DNA of 64,000 nt from an uncultured Bacteroidales bacterium (GCA_934699095.1 CAKUVI010000001.1:62001-126000); one strand, 5' to 3'; shown: positions 9,162-18,055, numbered from the stretch's first letter. Made by a program: numbers and translations. Notes: generated by a model not told the origin, from the letters alone.

Positions 9162-10787
9162 ATGAACAACGCTAATTTTGAATTCAGAGAACCGAAAAAC
9201 GAACCTGTTTTCTCTTATGCACCCGGAACACCGGAAAGAGAATTATTGCAGAAAGAGTTAGAAAGACAATATAACCAAGAAATTGAAATTCCCCTGATAA
9301 TTGGCGGCAAAGAGGTTAAAACAGGCGATATGGGTCAGGTTGTAATGCCAACCCAGCACAACCATGTTTTGGCCAAATATCATAAGGCAGGCAAGAAGGA
9401 AGTTCAAATGGCGATAGATGCAGCAATGGCAGCGAAGAAGGACTGGGAAAACCTTCCTTGGATTCAACGCGCTTCTATAATGATGAAGATTGCCGAACTC
9501 ATGTCAACCAAATACCGTTATGTTGTAAACGCGGCATCTATGCTCGGACAGGGCAAAAGTCCTTACCAAGCGGAGATCGATTGTCCGTGCGAGGCAATTG
9601 ACTTCCTGCGTTTCAACACTTATTTCGCTTCAAAGATATACAACGAACAACCGATTTCAGACCATACAACTCTCAACCGTAACGAATATCGTCCGTTAGA
9701 AGGCTTCGTATATGCAATTACTCCTTTCAATTTCACATCAATAGCACTGAATCTGAATATTTCACCAGTGTTGATGGGTAACGTCACAATATGGAAACCA
9801 TCCACAACCGCCATCTTGTCGAACTACTATTTGATGAAGATTTTCCAGGAGGCTGGTTTGCCTGACGGCGTCATCAACTTCTTGCCAGGCAAAGGCTCTG
9901 TCATCAGCGAAGTTGCATTCAAATCACCAGATTTGGCTGGTATTCATTTCACCGGCAGCACTGCAACATTCAAAAATTTCTGGCGTCAGATCGGCGAGAA
10001 TATTGATATTTACAAGACATATCCCAAGATTGTCGGAGAGACTGGCGGCAAGGACTTCATCTTTGCACATCACACCGCAGATCCGCGAGAGCTTGCAGTT
10101 GCCATTCTTCGCGGAGCTTTTGAATACCAAGGTCAAAAGTGTTCTGCCGCTTCCCGTGCGTATATTCCAAAATCGCTTTGGGAACCAACATTGCAACATA
10201 TCAAAGATATGATGAAGACGGTGAAGATGGGCGATGTGCGCGACTTCTCAAACTTCATCAATGCTGTGATCGACGAGGCTTCTTTCGATAATATCGCTGG
10301 TTATATTGAGCGTGCAAAGGCCTCTAAAGACGCTGAGATTGTTCTTGGTGGTCTGCATGACAAGTCGGAAGGATATTTTGTTGAACCTACCATCATCCTG
10401 GCAAAAACCAAGGATTATGAGTCTATACGTGAAGAGATTTTCGGACCGGTTATCACCGTTTATGTTTATGAGGATGACCAATACGAGGAGATGTTGCATG
10501 TTTGCGATCAGACGTCGCCGTATGCTCTCACAGGTTCAATCTTCGCCCGTGACCGTTATGCAATCAACATGGCCGAGAACATTCTGCGCTTCTCAGCCGG
10601 CAACTTCTATATCAACGACAAGCCGACAGGTGCAGTTGTTGGAAATCAGCCGTTTGGCGGTGCACGCGCTTCCGGAACGAACGACAAGGCCGGCAGTGCC
10701 CTCAACCTCTACCGTTGGATCAGTCCGCGCGCTATCAAGGAGACATTTGTACCCGCAACTGATTACGGCTATCCTTTCCTTGGATAA
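9162..10787 (+). CDS. pruA: L-glutamate gamma-semialdehyde dehydrogenase
   Basis: Oxidises L-glutamate 5-semialdehyde (1-pyrroline-5-carboxylate) to glutamate with NAD, the second step of proline breakdown. The 541 residues are typical of the single-function enzyme, without a PutA proline dehydrogenase domain. Aldehyde-dehydrogenase hallmarks are present: GVINFLPG and FTGSTATFKNFW for NAD binding, the ETGGKDF glutamate segment, and YQGQKCSAASRAY with the catalytic cysteine. The Bacteroidota-type C-terminus NQPFGGARASGTNDKAG is also present. No proline dehydrogenase gene is in the window. A terminator hairpin follows 24 bases after the stop. Confidence 0.95.
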   Translation: MNNANFEFREPKNEPVFSYAPGTPERELLQKELERQYNQEIEIPLIIGGKEVKTGDMGQVVMPTQHNHVLAKYHKAGKKEVQMAIDAAMAAKKDWENLPWIQRASIMMKIAELMSTKYRYVVNAASMLGQGKSPYQAEIDCPCEAIDFLRFNTYFASKIYNEQPISDHTTLNRNEYRPLEGFVYAITPFNFTSIALNLNISPVLMGNVTIWKPSTTAILSNYYLMKIFQEAGLPDGVINFLPGKGSVISEVAFKSPDLAGIHFTGSTATFKNFWRQIGENIDIYKTYPKIVGETGGKDFIFAHHTADPRELAVAILRGAFEYQGQKCSAASRAYIPKSLWEPTLQHIKDMMKTVKMGDVRDFSNFINAVIDEASFDNIAGYIERAKASKDAEIVLGGLHDKSEGYFVEPTIILAKTKDYESIREEIFGPVITVYVYEDDQYEEMLHVCDQTSPYALTGSIFARDRYAINMAENILRFSAGNFYINDKPTGAVVGNQPFGGARASGTNDKAGSALNLYRWISPRAIKETFVPATDYGYPFLG

Positions 10788-10811
10788 TATTGATGAGTTT
10801 TTGAACTATAA

Positions 10812-10844
10812 AAAACTGGGTGTGACATTGTTACACCCGGTTTT
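10812..10844. terminator. Bidirectional terminator between pruA and fabD
   Basis: Arms at 10812-10823 and 10833-10844 pair over 12 bases (one G-T pair) around a 9-base loop, with A-run and T-run on the flanks. It lies between two convergent genes, so it can serve both strands. Confidence 0.75.
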
Positions 10845-10846
10845 AT

Positions 10847-11731
10847 TTACATTTCAGAACCAATATTTTCAATCGTTACATTCGGGTTTGTTCTTGAGAT
10901 CAGAGCCTTGAGCACAGACGGACCGAATTCGACAAAAGTGTCGGCACCATCCCTTATCATGTTGTTCACAATGTCGGTCCATCTAACAGGGCTTGTGAGT
11001 TGTGCAATCAGGTTCTTTCTGATGGTTTCAGGGTCATCTGTCGGCTGTGCGGTGACGTTTTGATATACGGGGCAGCAAGGACTGTTGAAACTACAGTTTT
11101 TGATGGCTTCAGCCAGTTCGTCTTGTGCGCTTTGCATGAGAGGCGAGTGGAAAGCCCCGCTGACGTTGAGTTTCAGGATTTTGGTTGCACCCTCGGCGCG
11201 AAGCTTGTCGATGGCTTTGTCCAAACCGGTAAGGCTGCCGGAAATCACAGTCTGTTGAGGTGAGTTGTAGTTGGCTGCCACCACAATATCGTCGGTTATG
11301 GAGGCGCAGATGTCCTCGATGATTTGTCGGTCGAATTTGATGACGGCTGCCATTCCTGATTCTTGTTTCTCGCAGGCCTTTTGCATGGCGGCGGCGCGTT
11401 TCTCGACTAACGACACTGCGTCTTCAAAACTCAGGCATCCAGAAGAGGTCAGGGCGGTGTATTCCCCTAATGAATGGCCTGCAACCATGTCTGGAAGTCC
11501 TGCATTGAGACACTTGTATGCGGCATATCCATGCAGGAACATGGCCAATTGGGTGTGCTTGGTCTGCTTCAGCTCTTCTTCTGTTCCGGAAAACATTATA
11601 GCAGAAATGGAATAGCCGAGAATCTCATCAGCGGTGTTGAAAATCTTCCTGGCTTCAGGGAAGTTGTCGTAAAGACCTTTACCCATGCCCGAATGCTGTG
11701 ACCCCTGTCCGGGAAAAACGTAAGCCTTCAT
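10847..11731 (-). CDS. fabD: Malonyl-CoA:ACP transacylase
   Basis: Loads malonyl groups onto acyl carrier protein for fatty-acid synthesis. The 294 residues are the standard length. FPGQGSQ lies at 6-12, the nucleophile serine at Ser87 in GHSLGEY, and the catalytic histidine at His195 in SGAFHSPLM. It lies 11 bases downstream of metK on the same strand and has no separate -7 element in that gap, so it is probably transcribed with metK. No other fab gene is in the window. Confidence 0.95.
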   Translation of the reverse strand: MKAYVFPGQGSQHSGMGKGLYDNFPEARKIFNTADEILGYSISAIMFSGTEEELKQTKHTQLAMFLHGYAAYKCLNAGLPDMVAGHSLGEYTALTSSGCLSFEDAVSLVEKRAAAMQKACEKQESGMAAVIKFDRQIIEDICASITDDIVVAANYNSPQQTVISGSLTGLDKAIDKLRAEGATKILKLNVSGAFHSPLMQSAQDELAEAIKNCSFNSPCCPVYQNVTAQPTDDPETIRKNLIAQLTSPVRWTDIVNNMIRDGADTFVEFGPSVLKALISRTNPNVTIENIGSEM

Positions 11732-11742
11732 TTGTGTTTTTT

Positions 11743-12981
11743 TTATAAGCCGAATTCAGACTTGATAATATCCACAAAGTCTAATTTTTCCCATGGGAAG
11801 AAAGTTATTTTTTTGATGCCTTGTGATGTTTCAACCTCTTTTTCGTAGCAATCTCTGCCAAAGTGACCATAGGCGGCTGTAGGTTCGTAAATAGGGTTCT
11901 TGAGTTGAAGTCGTTCGATGATATCGTGAGGCCTCATCGGGAAGATCTTGGCGATACGCTGAGCTATCTGGCTGTCGTGCATCTTCACTTTGGAAGTGCC
12001 GTAAGTGTTCACGTAAAGTCCTACTGGTTCAGCCTTGCCAATTGCGTAGGCCACTTGAATGAGCACTTGGTCGCAAAGGCCGGCTGCCACCATGTTTTTT
12101 GCTATATGGCGTGTGGCGTAGGCTGCTGAGCGGTCAACTTTTGAAGGGTCCTTGCCTGAGAATGCGCCGCCGCCGTGGGCACCGCGCCCGCCGTAGGTGT
12201 CAACGATGATTTTGCGGCCGGTGAGACCTGTGTCTCCATGAGGGCCGCCTATGACGAACTTGCCTGTCGGATTCACGAAAAGGTTGTAGTCGGTGTCGAA
12301 AAGCTTGCGCATCTCTTCAGTGCAGCTGCCTATCACGCGCGGAATCAGAATTTCCTGAATGTCTTTGCGTATGGTCTTCAACATTGTGTCCTCGTCTGAA
12401 AAATCGTCATGTTGTGTTGAGATTACAATGCTGTCGATGCGCTCTGGCTTGTTGTCTTCGCTGTATTGTACTGTCACCTGCGATTTTGAGTCTGGACGGA
12501 GATAGAGCATCTGCTCATGCTCCTTGCGGATGGCCGCCAATTCCTGCACAAAGCGATGCGCCAACTCTACCGGCAGGGGCATGAGGTTGTCGGTTTCGTT
12601 GCAGGCATAGCCGAACATCATGCCTTGGTCACCGGCTCCCTGGTTCTCGCGGTCGGAACGCTCCACACCCTGGTTTATGTCAGGCGACTGACTGTGAATG
12701 GTTGATATGACACCGCACGATTTGTAGTCAAACTGATAGTCGCTCTTGTTGTAGCCGATGTTTTTGATCACTTGCCTTGCGACATCGTCAACTGAGACAT
12801 AGCCCTCGGTTTTGACCTCTCCGGCGCATACTACCAAACCTGTTGTCACTAATGTTTCACAAGCCACTTTCGATTCGGGGTCTTGTGATAAGAAATTGTC
12901 CAGCAGTGCATCAGAAATCTGATCGCAAATTTTGTCTGGATGTCCTTCAGAAACGGATTCTGATGTGAATAAATAACTCAT
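11743..12981 (-). CDS. metK: S-adenosylmethionine synthase
   Basis: Makes S-adenosylmethionine from methionine and ATP in the cytoplasm. The 412 residues carry the signatures SEGHPDKICDQISDA near residue 10, FVIGGPHGDTGLTGRKI for the ATP site and GGGAFSGKDPSKVDRSAAY for the P-loop-like phosphate site. First gene of the metK-fabD unit. The leader is about 110 bases from a -7-like element; I saw no SAM riboswitch fold in it, though I could not fold it properly. Confidence 0.97.
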   Translation of the reverse strand: MSYLFTSESVSEGHPDKICDQISDALLDNFLSQDPESKVACETLVTTGLVVCAGEVKTEGYVSVDDVARQVIKNIGYNKSDYQFDYKSCGVISTIHSQSPDINQGVERSDRENQGAGDQGMMFGYACNETDNLMPLPVELAHRFVQELAAIRKEHEQMLYLRPDSKSQVTVQYSEDNKPERIDSIVISTQHDDFSDEDTMLKTIRKDIQEILIPRVIGSCTEEMRKLFDTDYNLFVNPTGKFVIGGPHGDTGLTGRKIIVDTYGGRGAHGGGAFSGKDPSKVDRSAAYATRHIAKNMVAAGLCDQVLIQVAYAIGKAEPVGLYVNTYGTSKVKMHDSQIAQRIAKIFPMRPHDIIERLQLKNPIYEPTAAYGHFGRDCYEKEVETSQGIKKITFFPWEKLDFVDIIKSEFGL

Positions 12982-13093
12982 AATTCAGTGTTTAAATTGT
13001 TAAAAATAAAAACTGAAAAGCGTGGAAGAAGATGGTTTAGCATTTTTTCCTGTGGTTGCAATCATTACAAATCTATCCACGTGTTTTCGGCCG

Positions 13094-13101
13094 CGAAAAT
13101 A
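13094..13101 (-). promoter_or_regulatory. -7-like element of metK-fabD
   Basis: TATTTTCG on the minus strand, one base from TAnnTTTG, 112 bases before the metK ATG. Confidence 0.4.
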
Positions 13102-13138
13102 CAACTTTTTTCTATATGATGACAAACAAAAAACTGTT

Positions 13139-14101
13139 TTATTTTGTGCGTTTACTCTTCTTTTTCTGGACGGCCAATGTGTTGCGTTCCCAAAATACGC
13201 CATCGGCGTATCCTTGAATTGTTTGGTCGTTTTCGGAATTTTTTAATCTTTTTTCAGCAATCAGACAATATTTTTTGTCAATTTCAATGCCGCAGTAGTT
13301 GCGTCCGAGCTTTTTTGCTACAACGCTTGAGGTGCCGCTTCCAAGAAAAGGATCGAAAACGACGTCGCCTTTGCGGGAGGATGCCAATATCAGTTTTGCA
13401 TATAGTTTTTCCGGTTTTTGCGTGGGGTGCTCAGTGTTTTCGGGCATCGACCAAAATGGTATGCTGATATCATCCCAAAAGTTGGAGGGATGGGAGATGC
13501 GGAAATCACCATCTTCGGTGCTTTGCCAGTCTTTAGGCACCCCATTTTCTCTGTAAGGTGCTATCACACGGCGCTTGATCTTGACATCCTCAATGTTAAA
13601 ACAGTAGTTTTTCGGATTTTTGACCGCAAACCAGATGTCTTCCATGGAATTCTTCCAATTTTTGGACGCGCCTCTGCCCTTCTCCCGCTGCCATGTTATG
13701 CGATTTATGATGTTAAGTTCCTGTGATATGATTCTTTGCATTGAAGATGAGCATTTCCAATCGCAGCATACGTACATACTGCCATGTGGTTTGAGCTTTC
13801 TGCAGGCATCTGTAAACCAAGTTTTTAGATATGCCTCATAGCTCTCTTCTGACATGCTTTGGAACTTCTTTCCGTTAAAGTCTTTCGACAGGTTGTATGG
13901 CGGGTCGATGATTATAAGGTCAGCGAATTCGTCAGGTAGCTCAGGCAACACCTCGGCCAAATCACCATTTATTGTCTTGTTGATGTGACTCACTCCTTTT
14001 TTGATGTCCCGTATGGTGATGATTTTTGACGAGAGTTCTTTTATCTCATTCTCCTCAAGTCTGATTGTCCTGTTTCTACCTGCTGTGGCTTTCTCTTCCA
14101 T
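13139..14101 (-). CDS. Solitary beta-class DNA methyltransferase
   Basis: Predicted S-adenosylmethionine-dependent DNA methyltransferase (N6-adenine or N4-cytosine). The catalytic motif IDPPYNLS is at 65-72 and the SAM-binding motif FDPFLGSGT at 249-257. That order, with target recognition between them, defines the beta class. EHPTQKP at 224-230 and GIEIDKKYC near 271 are also family features. 320 residues is normal for a single methyltransferase. No restriction endonuclease gene is adjacent: the neighbours are metK and the divergent HEPN-like/CBS gene. The recognition sequence cannot be read from the protein. The C-terminus is basic (VQKKKSKRTK). Confidence 0.88.
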   Translation of the reverse strand: MEEKATAGRNRTIRLEENEIKELSSKIITIRDIKKGVSHINKTINGDLAEVLPELPDEFADLIIIDPPYNLSKDFNGKKFQSMSEESYEAYLKTWFTDACRKLKPHGSMYVCCDWKCSSSMQRIISQELNIINRITWQREKGRGASKNWKNSMEDIWFAVKNPKNYCFNIEDVKIKRRVIAPYRENGVPKDWQSTEDGDFRISHPSNFWDDISIPFWSMPENTEHPTQKPEKLYAKLILASSRKGDVVFDPFLGSGTSSVVAKKLGRNYCGIEIDKKYCLIAEKRLKNSENDQTIQGYADGVFWERNTLAVQKKKSKRTK

Positions 14102-14118
14102 AGTTGTGAATTACAGTG

Positions 14119-14126
14119 CAAAATTA
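14119..14126 (-). promoter_or_regulatory. -7 element of the methyltransferase gene
   Basis: TAATTTTG on the minus strand, 17 bases before the ATG. Confidence 0.55.
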
Positions 14127-14202
14127 TTATTTTTTTGTTGTGTTGAAATAAAAACATTGCATTCTGGTGAAACACTCTTTTTTCATCACCACTGAAGGTT
14201 TT

Positions 14203-14233
14203 ATTGGACAGCCGGAAAATTTTTGTATTTTCG
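14203..14233 (+). promoter_or_regulatory. Promoter (-33 and -7) of the HEPN-like/CBS gene
   Basis: ATTG at 14203-14206, exactly 19 bases, then TATTTTCG at 14226-14233: the spacing of the Bacteroidota sigma-A promoter (TTTG-N19-TAnnTTTG). The TTG of this -33 box is the same codon that a gene finder would take as the start of the long frame, which is why I move the start downstream. Confidence 0.55.
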
Positions 14234-14251
14234 CTGTCAAATTTTACAGAT

Positions 14252-14938
14252 GTGGAAAATAAAGCTCAACAATTTTTAGATCGTTATAGAGAAATTGAAG
14301 AATGGGTGCTTAATAATCTTAAAGTCGTCGAAATGAAGGATTTGGAGACTATGCCAAAGTACAAAAACATCCGAAGCAATCTCTCCTTCTGCAGATATCT
14401 GAGAAACCTTCTCTCTCATCACGATTGGAATAAAGCTGGCGAGGACTTGATTATCGTTACGGAGAGGGCGGTAAAGCAGGTGAATTCGTTATACTATGCT
14501 CTCAATCCGGTCACCCTGATGAGGTTGGCTATCAATAGGGTGAATATTTTTGCGTCAAAACCTTCAGATTCCGTCCTCGAAACGATTAATGTAATGAGCA
14601 GAAACGATTATTCATACGTGCCAATAGTTGATAATCAGATTGTTACGGGTGTGTTTAGCTCAAAAATCCTTCTCAACTACATCTCCTCAAGCAGGTCTCT
14701 ACAGTTGTCTGACAGTTTGAAATTCAGTGATATTTCTGAATTCGTGAAAATTGATACTACTGAAAACAGGAAAGTAGATTTCATATCTCCTGACATCACG
14801 GTTGAGGATGCCGCTTTGAAGTTTCAAAAGTTCGGCAGCAACAGAAAGCGGCTTGATCTGCTGCTGATAACGGAGAATGGTTCAACAACAGGCAGGCTTT
14901 TAGGCATGATTACCCCGGCAGACATTGTCGGATTATAG
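14252..14938 (+). CDS. HEPN-like domain fused to CBS domains
   Basis: 228 residues from a GTG start at 14252, 18 bases after the -7 element; an in-frame TTG at 14204 coincides with the -33 box. Residues 1-90 are all helical and contain CRYLRNLLSHH, in which Arg51 to His56 fits the Rx4-6H motif of HEPN domains, often RNases or nucleotide-binding modules in conflict systems. Residues about 90-150 and 160-228 are two CBS modules (MSRNDYSYVPIVDNQIVTG; RLLGMITPADIVGL), which usually sense adenosyl nucleotides. The HEPN call rests on a short motif plus helix pattern and is tentative; the CBS call is firm. Divergent from the DNA methyltransferase, 150 bases between starts. It could instead be a simple CBS regulator. 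Confidence 0.6.
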   Translation: MENKAQQFLDRYREIEEWVLNNLKVVEMKDLETMPKYKNIRSNLSFCRYLRNLLSHHDWNKAGEDLIIVTERAVKQVNSLYYALNPVTLMRLAINRVNIFASKPSDSVLETINVMSRNDYSYVPIVDNQIVTGVFSSKILLNYISSSRSLQLSDSLKFSDISEFVKIDTTENRKVDFISPDITVEDAALKFQKFGSNRKRLDLLLITENGSTTGRLLGMITPADIVGL

Positions 14939-14940
14939 TT

Positions 14941-16992
14941 TTATCCCTTGAAATTATAGGCGACCTTGGCCCTGAAGCCGAATCCCTGCATAGGATAGTT
15001 CCGGATAATCTCGTAATAATTGTTTGAGATATTCAGGAATTCAACCTTGACACTAATTGAAGATTTTTTGAAATCGAACTCGCGGCCCAGGGAGATGCTG
15101 TGGTCGAAGTAGCGGCGCACCTCGTTTGACGGGATGTTCTGGGAGAGTGCGTAACGTTTGCCGCAAGCAATGAAAGCGTAGGTGATGTCAAGCCATGGGT
15201 TCTTCCAGCAGATGCTGAAAGATCCTGACAGGAGGGGAGTGTATGGTATTTGGTGGTTGAATGTCTTGCTCTCGCGGTCTGTGCGGTCAACGGCTTTTTG
15301 GTATGTTATGTTGCCGTTCATCTGTATGTTGTGACGCTTTGAGACGCGGTAATTCCACATGTTGTTGAGTTCAAAACCGGCTATTAGCACTCTGCCGTAG
15401 TTCAGCATGGTCCAAGAAAAAAGGTTGTGTGACGGGAAAGCTACAATTTTGTCTTTCACTATATTGAAATATGCGTCAAAAGTGGCCGACGTAGAGACTT
15501 TTCCGGCGGCAACAAAGGCATCGTTCATCACAACGCCTGCATTCCACTGGTGAGTTTTCTCGGGGTTGAGGTTGATGTTACCCACCTCTCTGTAGTAGAG
15601 ATCATTGAATGTAGGCATTCTGAATATGTTTTTGTAGAAGACACGAATGCTGAATGTCTTGTTGAAATTGTAAGAGCCACCGATAGTGGGAGAAAAATGG
15701 TAATAGTCGGCTATTTCCTGACTGCCGTCAACTATGTTGTTTACAAATGTAAACAGAATATTTCCGTTCAATTTCCATTTTTTGCCAGCAATGACAGTTG
15801 CGACTGAAGTCAGGGATGTGAGCCTTCCGGGTTTGGCAAAATCAAGAGAATTTGCATTCAGTTGTTGGTAGAAAAGGTCTTGTGCAACAGCGAATTGCAG
15901 CAGTTTTAAGCCTTGTTCGGCCTCTTGGTTGGAAATAGGTGTGTAAAGTGCTGTGTTTGAGAAATAGCTCTCTTGTTGGTGATAGACGTTTTCTAAGAAT
16001 CCGTTTTCGTTGAGATAGTCGGGGTCCAAGTAGCGCGTGTAGTCATAGTTGTACTTGGCATTGGCCTGATATGCCCATTTGTTGTTGAAGTATTTGTGGT
16101 AGTGGATTTGGGCGAAGGCGTTTTTATTCCATAGTTTTTGGCGAGAGATATTGCTGTAGAATATTGTTGCCGGGGGGAGTTCGCGGTCGGAGTCGTAATA
16201 ATAGATTTTGGCGCTCAGGCGTTGTGTTCTGTCGAGCTGCCACACGGCGTTCATTTCCACGTTGTAGGTCTGGATAGCGGAATTGTTTCTTGTTTCGTGG
16301 GAAATGCTGTCGTTGGTGCCCCCGTAGTGCAGGATATAAGGGTAATTGCCTTTCGAGCGTGTGTAGTCAGCCGACAGATTCCAGAAGAACAGTCGTTCGG
16401 GGCGTTTTTTTGATACAATTTTGTTGAAAATCGCGGCTTGCCCGGAGTAGTAGCCATACATGCCTGCAGTTGCGCCCAGTCGAAATCCGAAATTGCTTTC
16501 GGGAATCGCATTTAATGTGTTGATTTTCAATAAACTGCTGTATGAGAAGAGTCTTGCGGGCACGAAAATCTTGTCGTCGGCGCCGATAATCAGCGAGAGT
16601 GAGGAAACATTCTCCAGGGATAGCTTACCGAGGTCGATCTGTCCAGTCTGGCAGTCTGTGATGGCGATGTCATCGTAGGCTACGCCTGTGTGCTGTGTGC
16701 CGAGACCGCGCACCGAGATGGTCTTCATTCCGCCGGTGCCGCCATAATCGCGTATAACCACGCCCGACATATATTTCAGCGCGTCGGAAAGTTGCATTAC
16801 CGGCAGTTGCTTGATTTTTTGGGTGTTCAGTACTTGCACCGCTGCCGGTCCCTCAAATACTTTCTGGTCGGCCGACGCATTGATGTTCACCTCCTGAAGG
16901 TGATGTTTCTTCACGGTGTCTTTTTCGCTCTGTGAATAGGCGGAAAAGAGAAAGCATACACAAAAGAAAACAAATACCACCGAATTTCTCAT
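14941..16992 (-). CDS. TonB-dependent outer-membrane receptor
   Basis: Imports a scarce ligand across the outer membrane using TonB energy. The 683 residues begin with a signal peptide (FVFFCVCFLFSAYSQ). A TonB-box-like LQEVNIN follows, then a plug domain (VQVLNTQKIKQLPVMQLSDA, VVIRDYGGTGGMKTISVRG) and a 22-strand-type barrel ending at NFKG. It has no N-terminal carboxypeptidase-like extension and no SusD partner, so it is a BtuB/FecA-type receptor rather than a SusC glycan importer. The ligand cannot be read; cobalamin or iron are guesses. I start it at the fifth codon of the longest frame. It lies about 30 bases after the PepSY-like gene, probably in one unit. Confidence 0.88.
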   Translation of the reverse strand: MRNSVVFVFFCVCFLFSAYSQSEKDTVKKHHLQEVNINASADQKVFEGPAAVQVLNTQKIKQLPVMQLSDALKYMSGVVIRDYGGTGGMKTISVRGLGTQHTGVAYDDIAITDCQTGQIDLGKLSLENVSSLSLIIGADDKIFVPARLFSYSSLLKINTLNAIPESNFGFRLGATAGMYGYYSGQAAIFNKIVSKKRPERLFFWNLSADYTRSKGNYPYILHYGGTNDSISHETRNNSAIQTYNVEMNAVWQLDRTQRLSAKIYYYDSDRELPPATIFYSNISRQKLWNKNAFAQIHYHKYFNNKWAYQANAKYNYDYTRYLDPDYLNENGFLENVYHQQESYFSNTALYTPISNQEAEQGLKLLQFAVAQDLFYQQLNANSLDFAKPGRLTSLTSVATVIAGKKWKLNGNILFTFVNNIVDGSQEIADYYHFSPTIGGSYNFNKTFSIRVFYKNIFRMPTFNDLYYREVGNINLNPEKTHQWNAGVVMNDAFVAAGKVSTSATFDAYFNIVKDKIVAFPSHNLFSWTMLNYGRVLIAGFELNNMWNYRVSKRHNIQMNGNITYQKAVDRTDRESKTFNHQIPYTPLLSGSFSICWKNPWLDITYAFIACGKRYALSQNIPSNEVRRYFDHSISLGREFDFKKSSISVKVEFLNISNNYYEIIRNYPMQGFGFRAKVAYNFKG

Positions 16993-17022
16993 AATTGCCA
17001 GCATTAGTGATGTGTGGCGACT

Positions 17023-17448
17023 TTACTTGATGATTCTGTTCTTGACGAATCTTATCTTTTGACCGTTTGATAGAGTTGCGACGCGTACTTGGTTCTTGTA
17101 TTCCAAAACCACTATATAGCATTTTTTACAAATATCAGATATATGGTCATGTATCTGTTGAGGTACAAGGTTGTCGGGTACTCTGTAGTATGTGGTGGAT
17201 TCGTTGCAGTCTATTTTTAACGGAGAGAATGAAAGATCAAAGTCTATGGAGGTGAAATCATTCAGAGTGACATTGTAACCGTAATCGGTGAGTGTTGCGG
17301 TCATTATGTTGGTCTCGGGAAAGAAAATAGTGATGAACTGACGGGCGCCAGGATCGAGGTTCGAAGGGTCCAATACTTGTGAAAACACAGGGTTGCATAG
17401 CAAGGATACTTCAAGGAAACAGAGTGCCAGCAATAATTTTCGAGACAT
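17023..17448 (-). CDS. Secreted PepSY-like protein
   Basis: 141 residues with a clear signal peptide (LLLALCFLEVSLLCNPVFSQ). The mature part resembles the PepSY-like/BLIP-fold group: AATLTDYGYNV-type strands, YYRVPDNLVPQQIHDHI, then a final YIVVLEYKNQVRVATLSNGQKI hairpin in place of the usual Tyr/Leu-rich strand. Two cysteines in SDICKKCY might form a disulfide. The role of this family is unknown. It precedes the TonB receptor gene on the same strand, so it may be an accessory to it. The rpsO terminator lies just upstream, so the pair needs its own promoter, which I could not place. Confidence 0.65.
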   Translation of the reverse strand: MSRKLLLALCFLEVSLLCNPVFSQVLDPSNLDPGARQFITIFFPETNIMTATLTDYGYNVTLNDFTSIDFDLSFSPLKIDCNESTTYYRVPDNLVPQQIHDHISDICKKCYIVVLEYKNQVRVATLSNGQKIRFVKNRIIK

Positions 17449-17470
17449 AATATCGTCTATTTACATAATG

Positions 17471-17502
17471 AAAAGGGCAATTTTGTTGAAAATTGCCCTT
17501 TT
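17471..17502 (-). terminator. rpsO terminator
   Basis: Perfect 14-base arms (17471-17484 and 17489-17502) around the loop GTTG, with the A/T-rich outer base pairs giving a U-run on the minus strand. It follows the rpsO stop by 22 bases. Confidence 0.85.
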
Positions 17503-17524
17503 GATACTTTATAGAGATTAAGGT

Positions 17525-17794
17525 TTATTTTCTCAAGCCTAACTCTTTGATCAAAGCTCTGTAACGTTCGATATCTTGTTGTTTGAGATATTCGAGCATT
17601 TTTTTTCTTTTACCTACCAAAGTGATGAGGGCGCGTTTTGTAACGCGGTCGCCTTGGTTTTGTTTAACGTGTTCTGTCAAATGTTTGATACGATGCGTAA
17701 AAAGGGCAACCTGAGCTTCTGGAGAGCCAGTATCTTTTTCATTTTTGCCGAATTTAGCGAAAATTTCTTTCTTTACTTCGTTGGTTAAATACAT
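17525..17794 (-). CDS. rpsO: 30S ribosomal protein S15
   Basis: Binds 16S rRNA in the central domain of the small subunit. 89 residues, the exact family length, with the signatures GSPEAQVALFTHRI near residue 23 and the C-terminal RALIKELGLRK. It is monocistronic, with a -7 element 47 bases upstream and a strong hairpin downstream. The leader may hold an autoregulatory S15 site, but I could not define one. No pnp gene is beside it. Confidence 0.97.
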   Translation of the reverse strand: MYLTNEVKKEIFAKFGKNEKDTGSPEAQVALFTHRIKHLTEHVKQNQGDRVTKRALITLVGKRKKMLEYLKQQDIERYRALIKELGLRK

Positions 17795-17841
17795 AATCTA
17801 TAATAACTTTATAATTTTTTATTTACTTATTTTTTGGGCGG

Positions 17842-17849
17842 CAAAAATA
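17842..17849 (-). promoter_or_regulatory. -7 element of rpsO
   Basis: TATTTTTG on the minus strand, 47 bases before the rpsO ATG. Confidence 0.6.
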
Positions 17850-17986
17850 CACATTTTTCTATAATGATTTAATACATTTTTTTATTTTTTCAAAAAAAAT
17901 ATTTTCATGTGTTGCGGTTAGGCGATTTACAAAGGAAAGATGAATTGATTTAAGATAATTTATGTTGAAAAGATATGCTACTTCGG

Positions 17987-18017
17987 GTTGGTTGAAACGA
18001 TATCTTTTTTAATTTTG
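17987..18017 (+). promoter_or_regulatory. Promoter of the 18056 barrel gene
   Basis: GTTG at 17987-17990, 19 bases, then TAATTTTG at 18010-18017: both elements at consensus spacing, 38 bases before the ATG. Confidence 0.65.
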
Positions 18018-18055
18018 CATCCTGAAAAAATGAATAATAATAAACGCTTATCAAT

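Noticed and set aside
10306..10911. 201-residue open frame overlapping the end of pruA
   Set aside because: Out of frame with pruA, crosses the terminator hairpin, Arg/Ser/Thr-rich product of shadow type.
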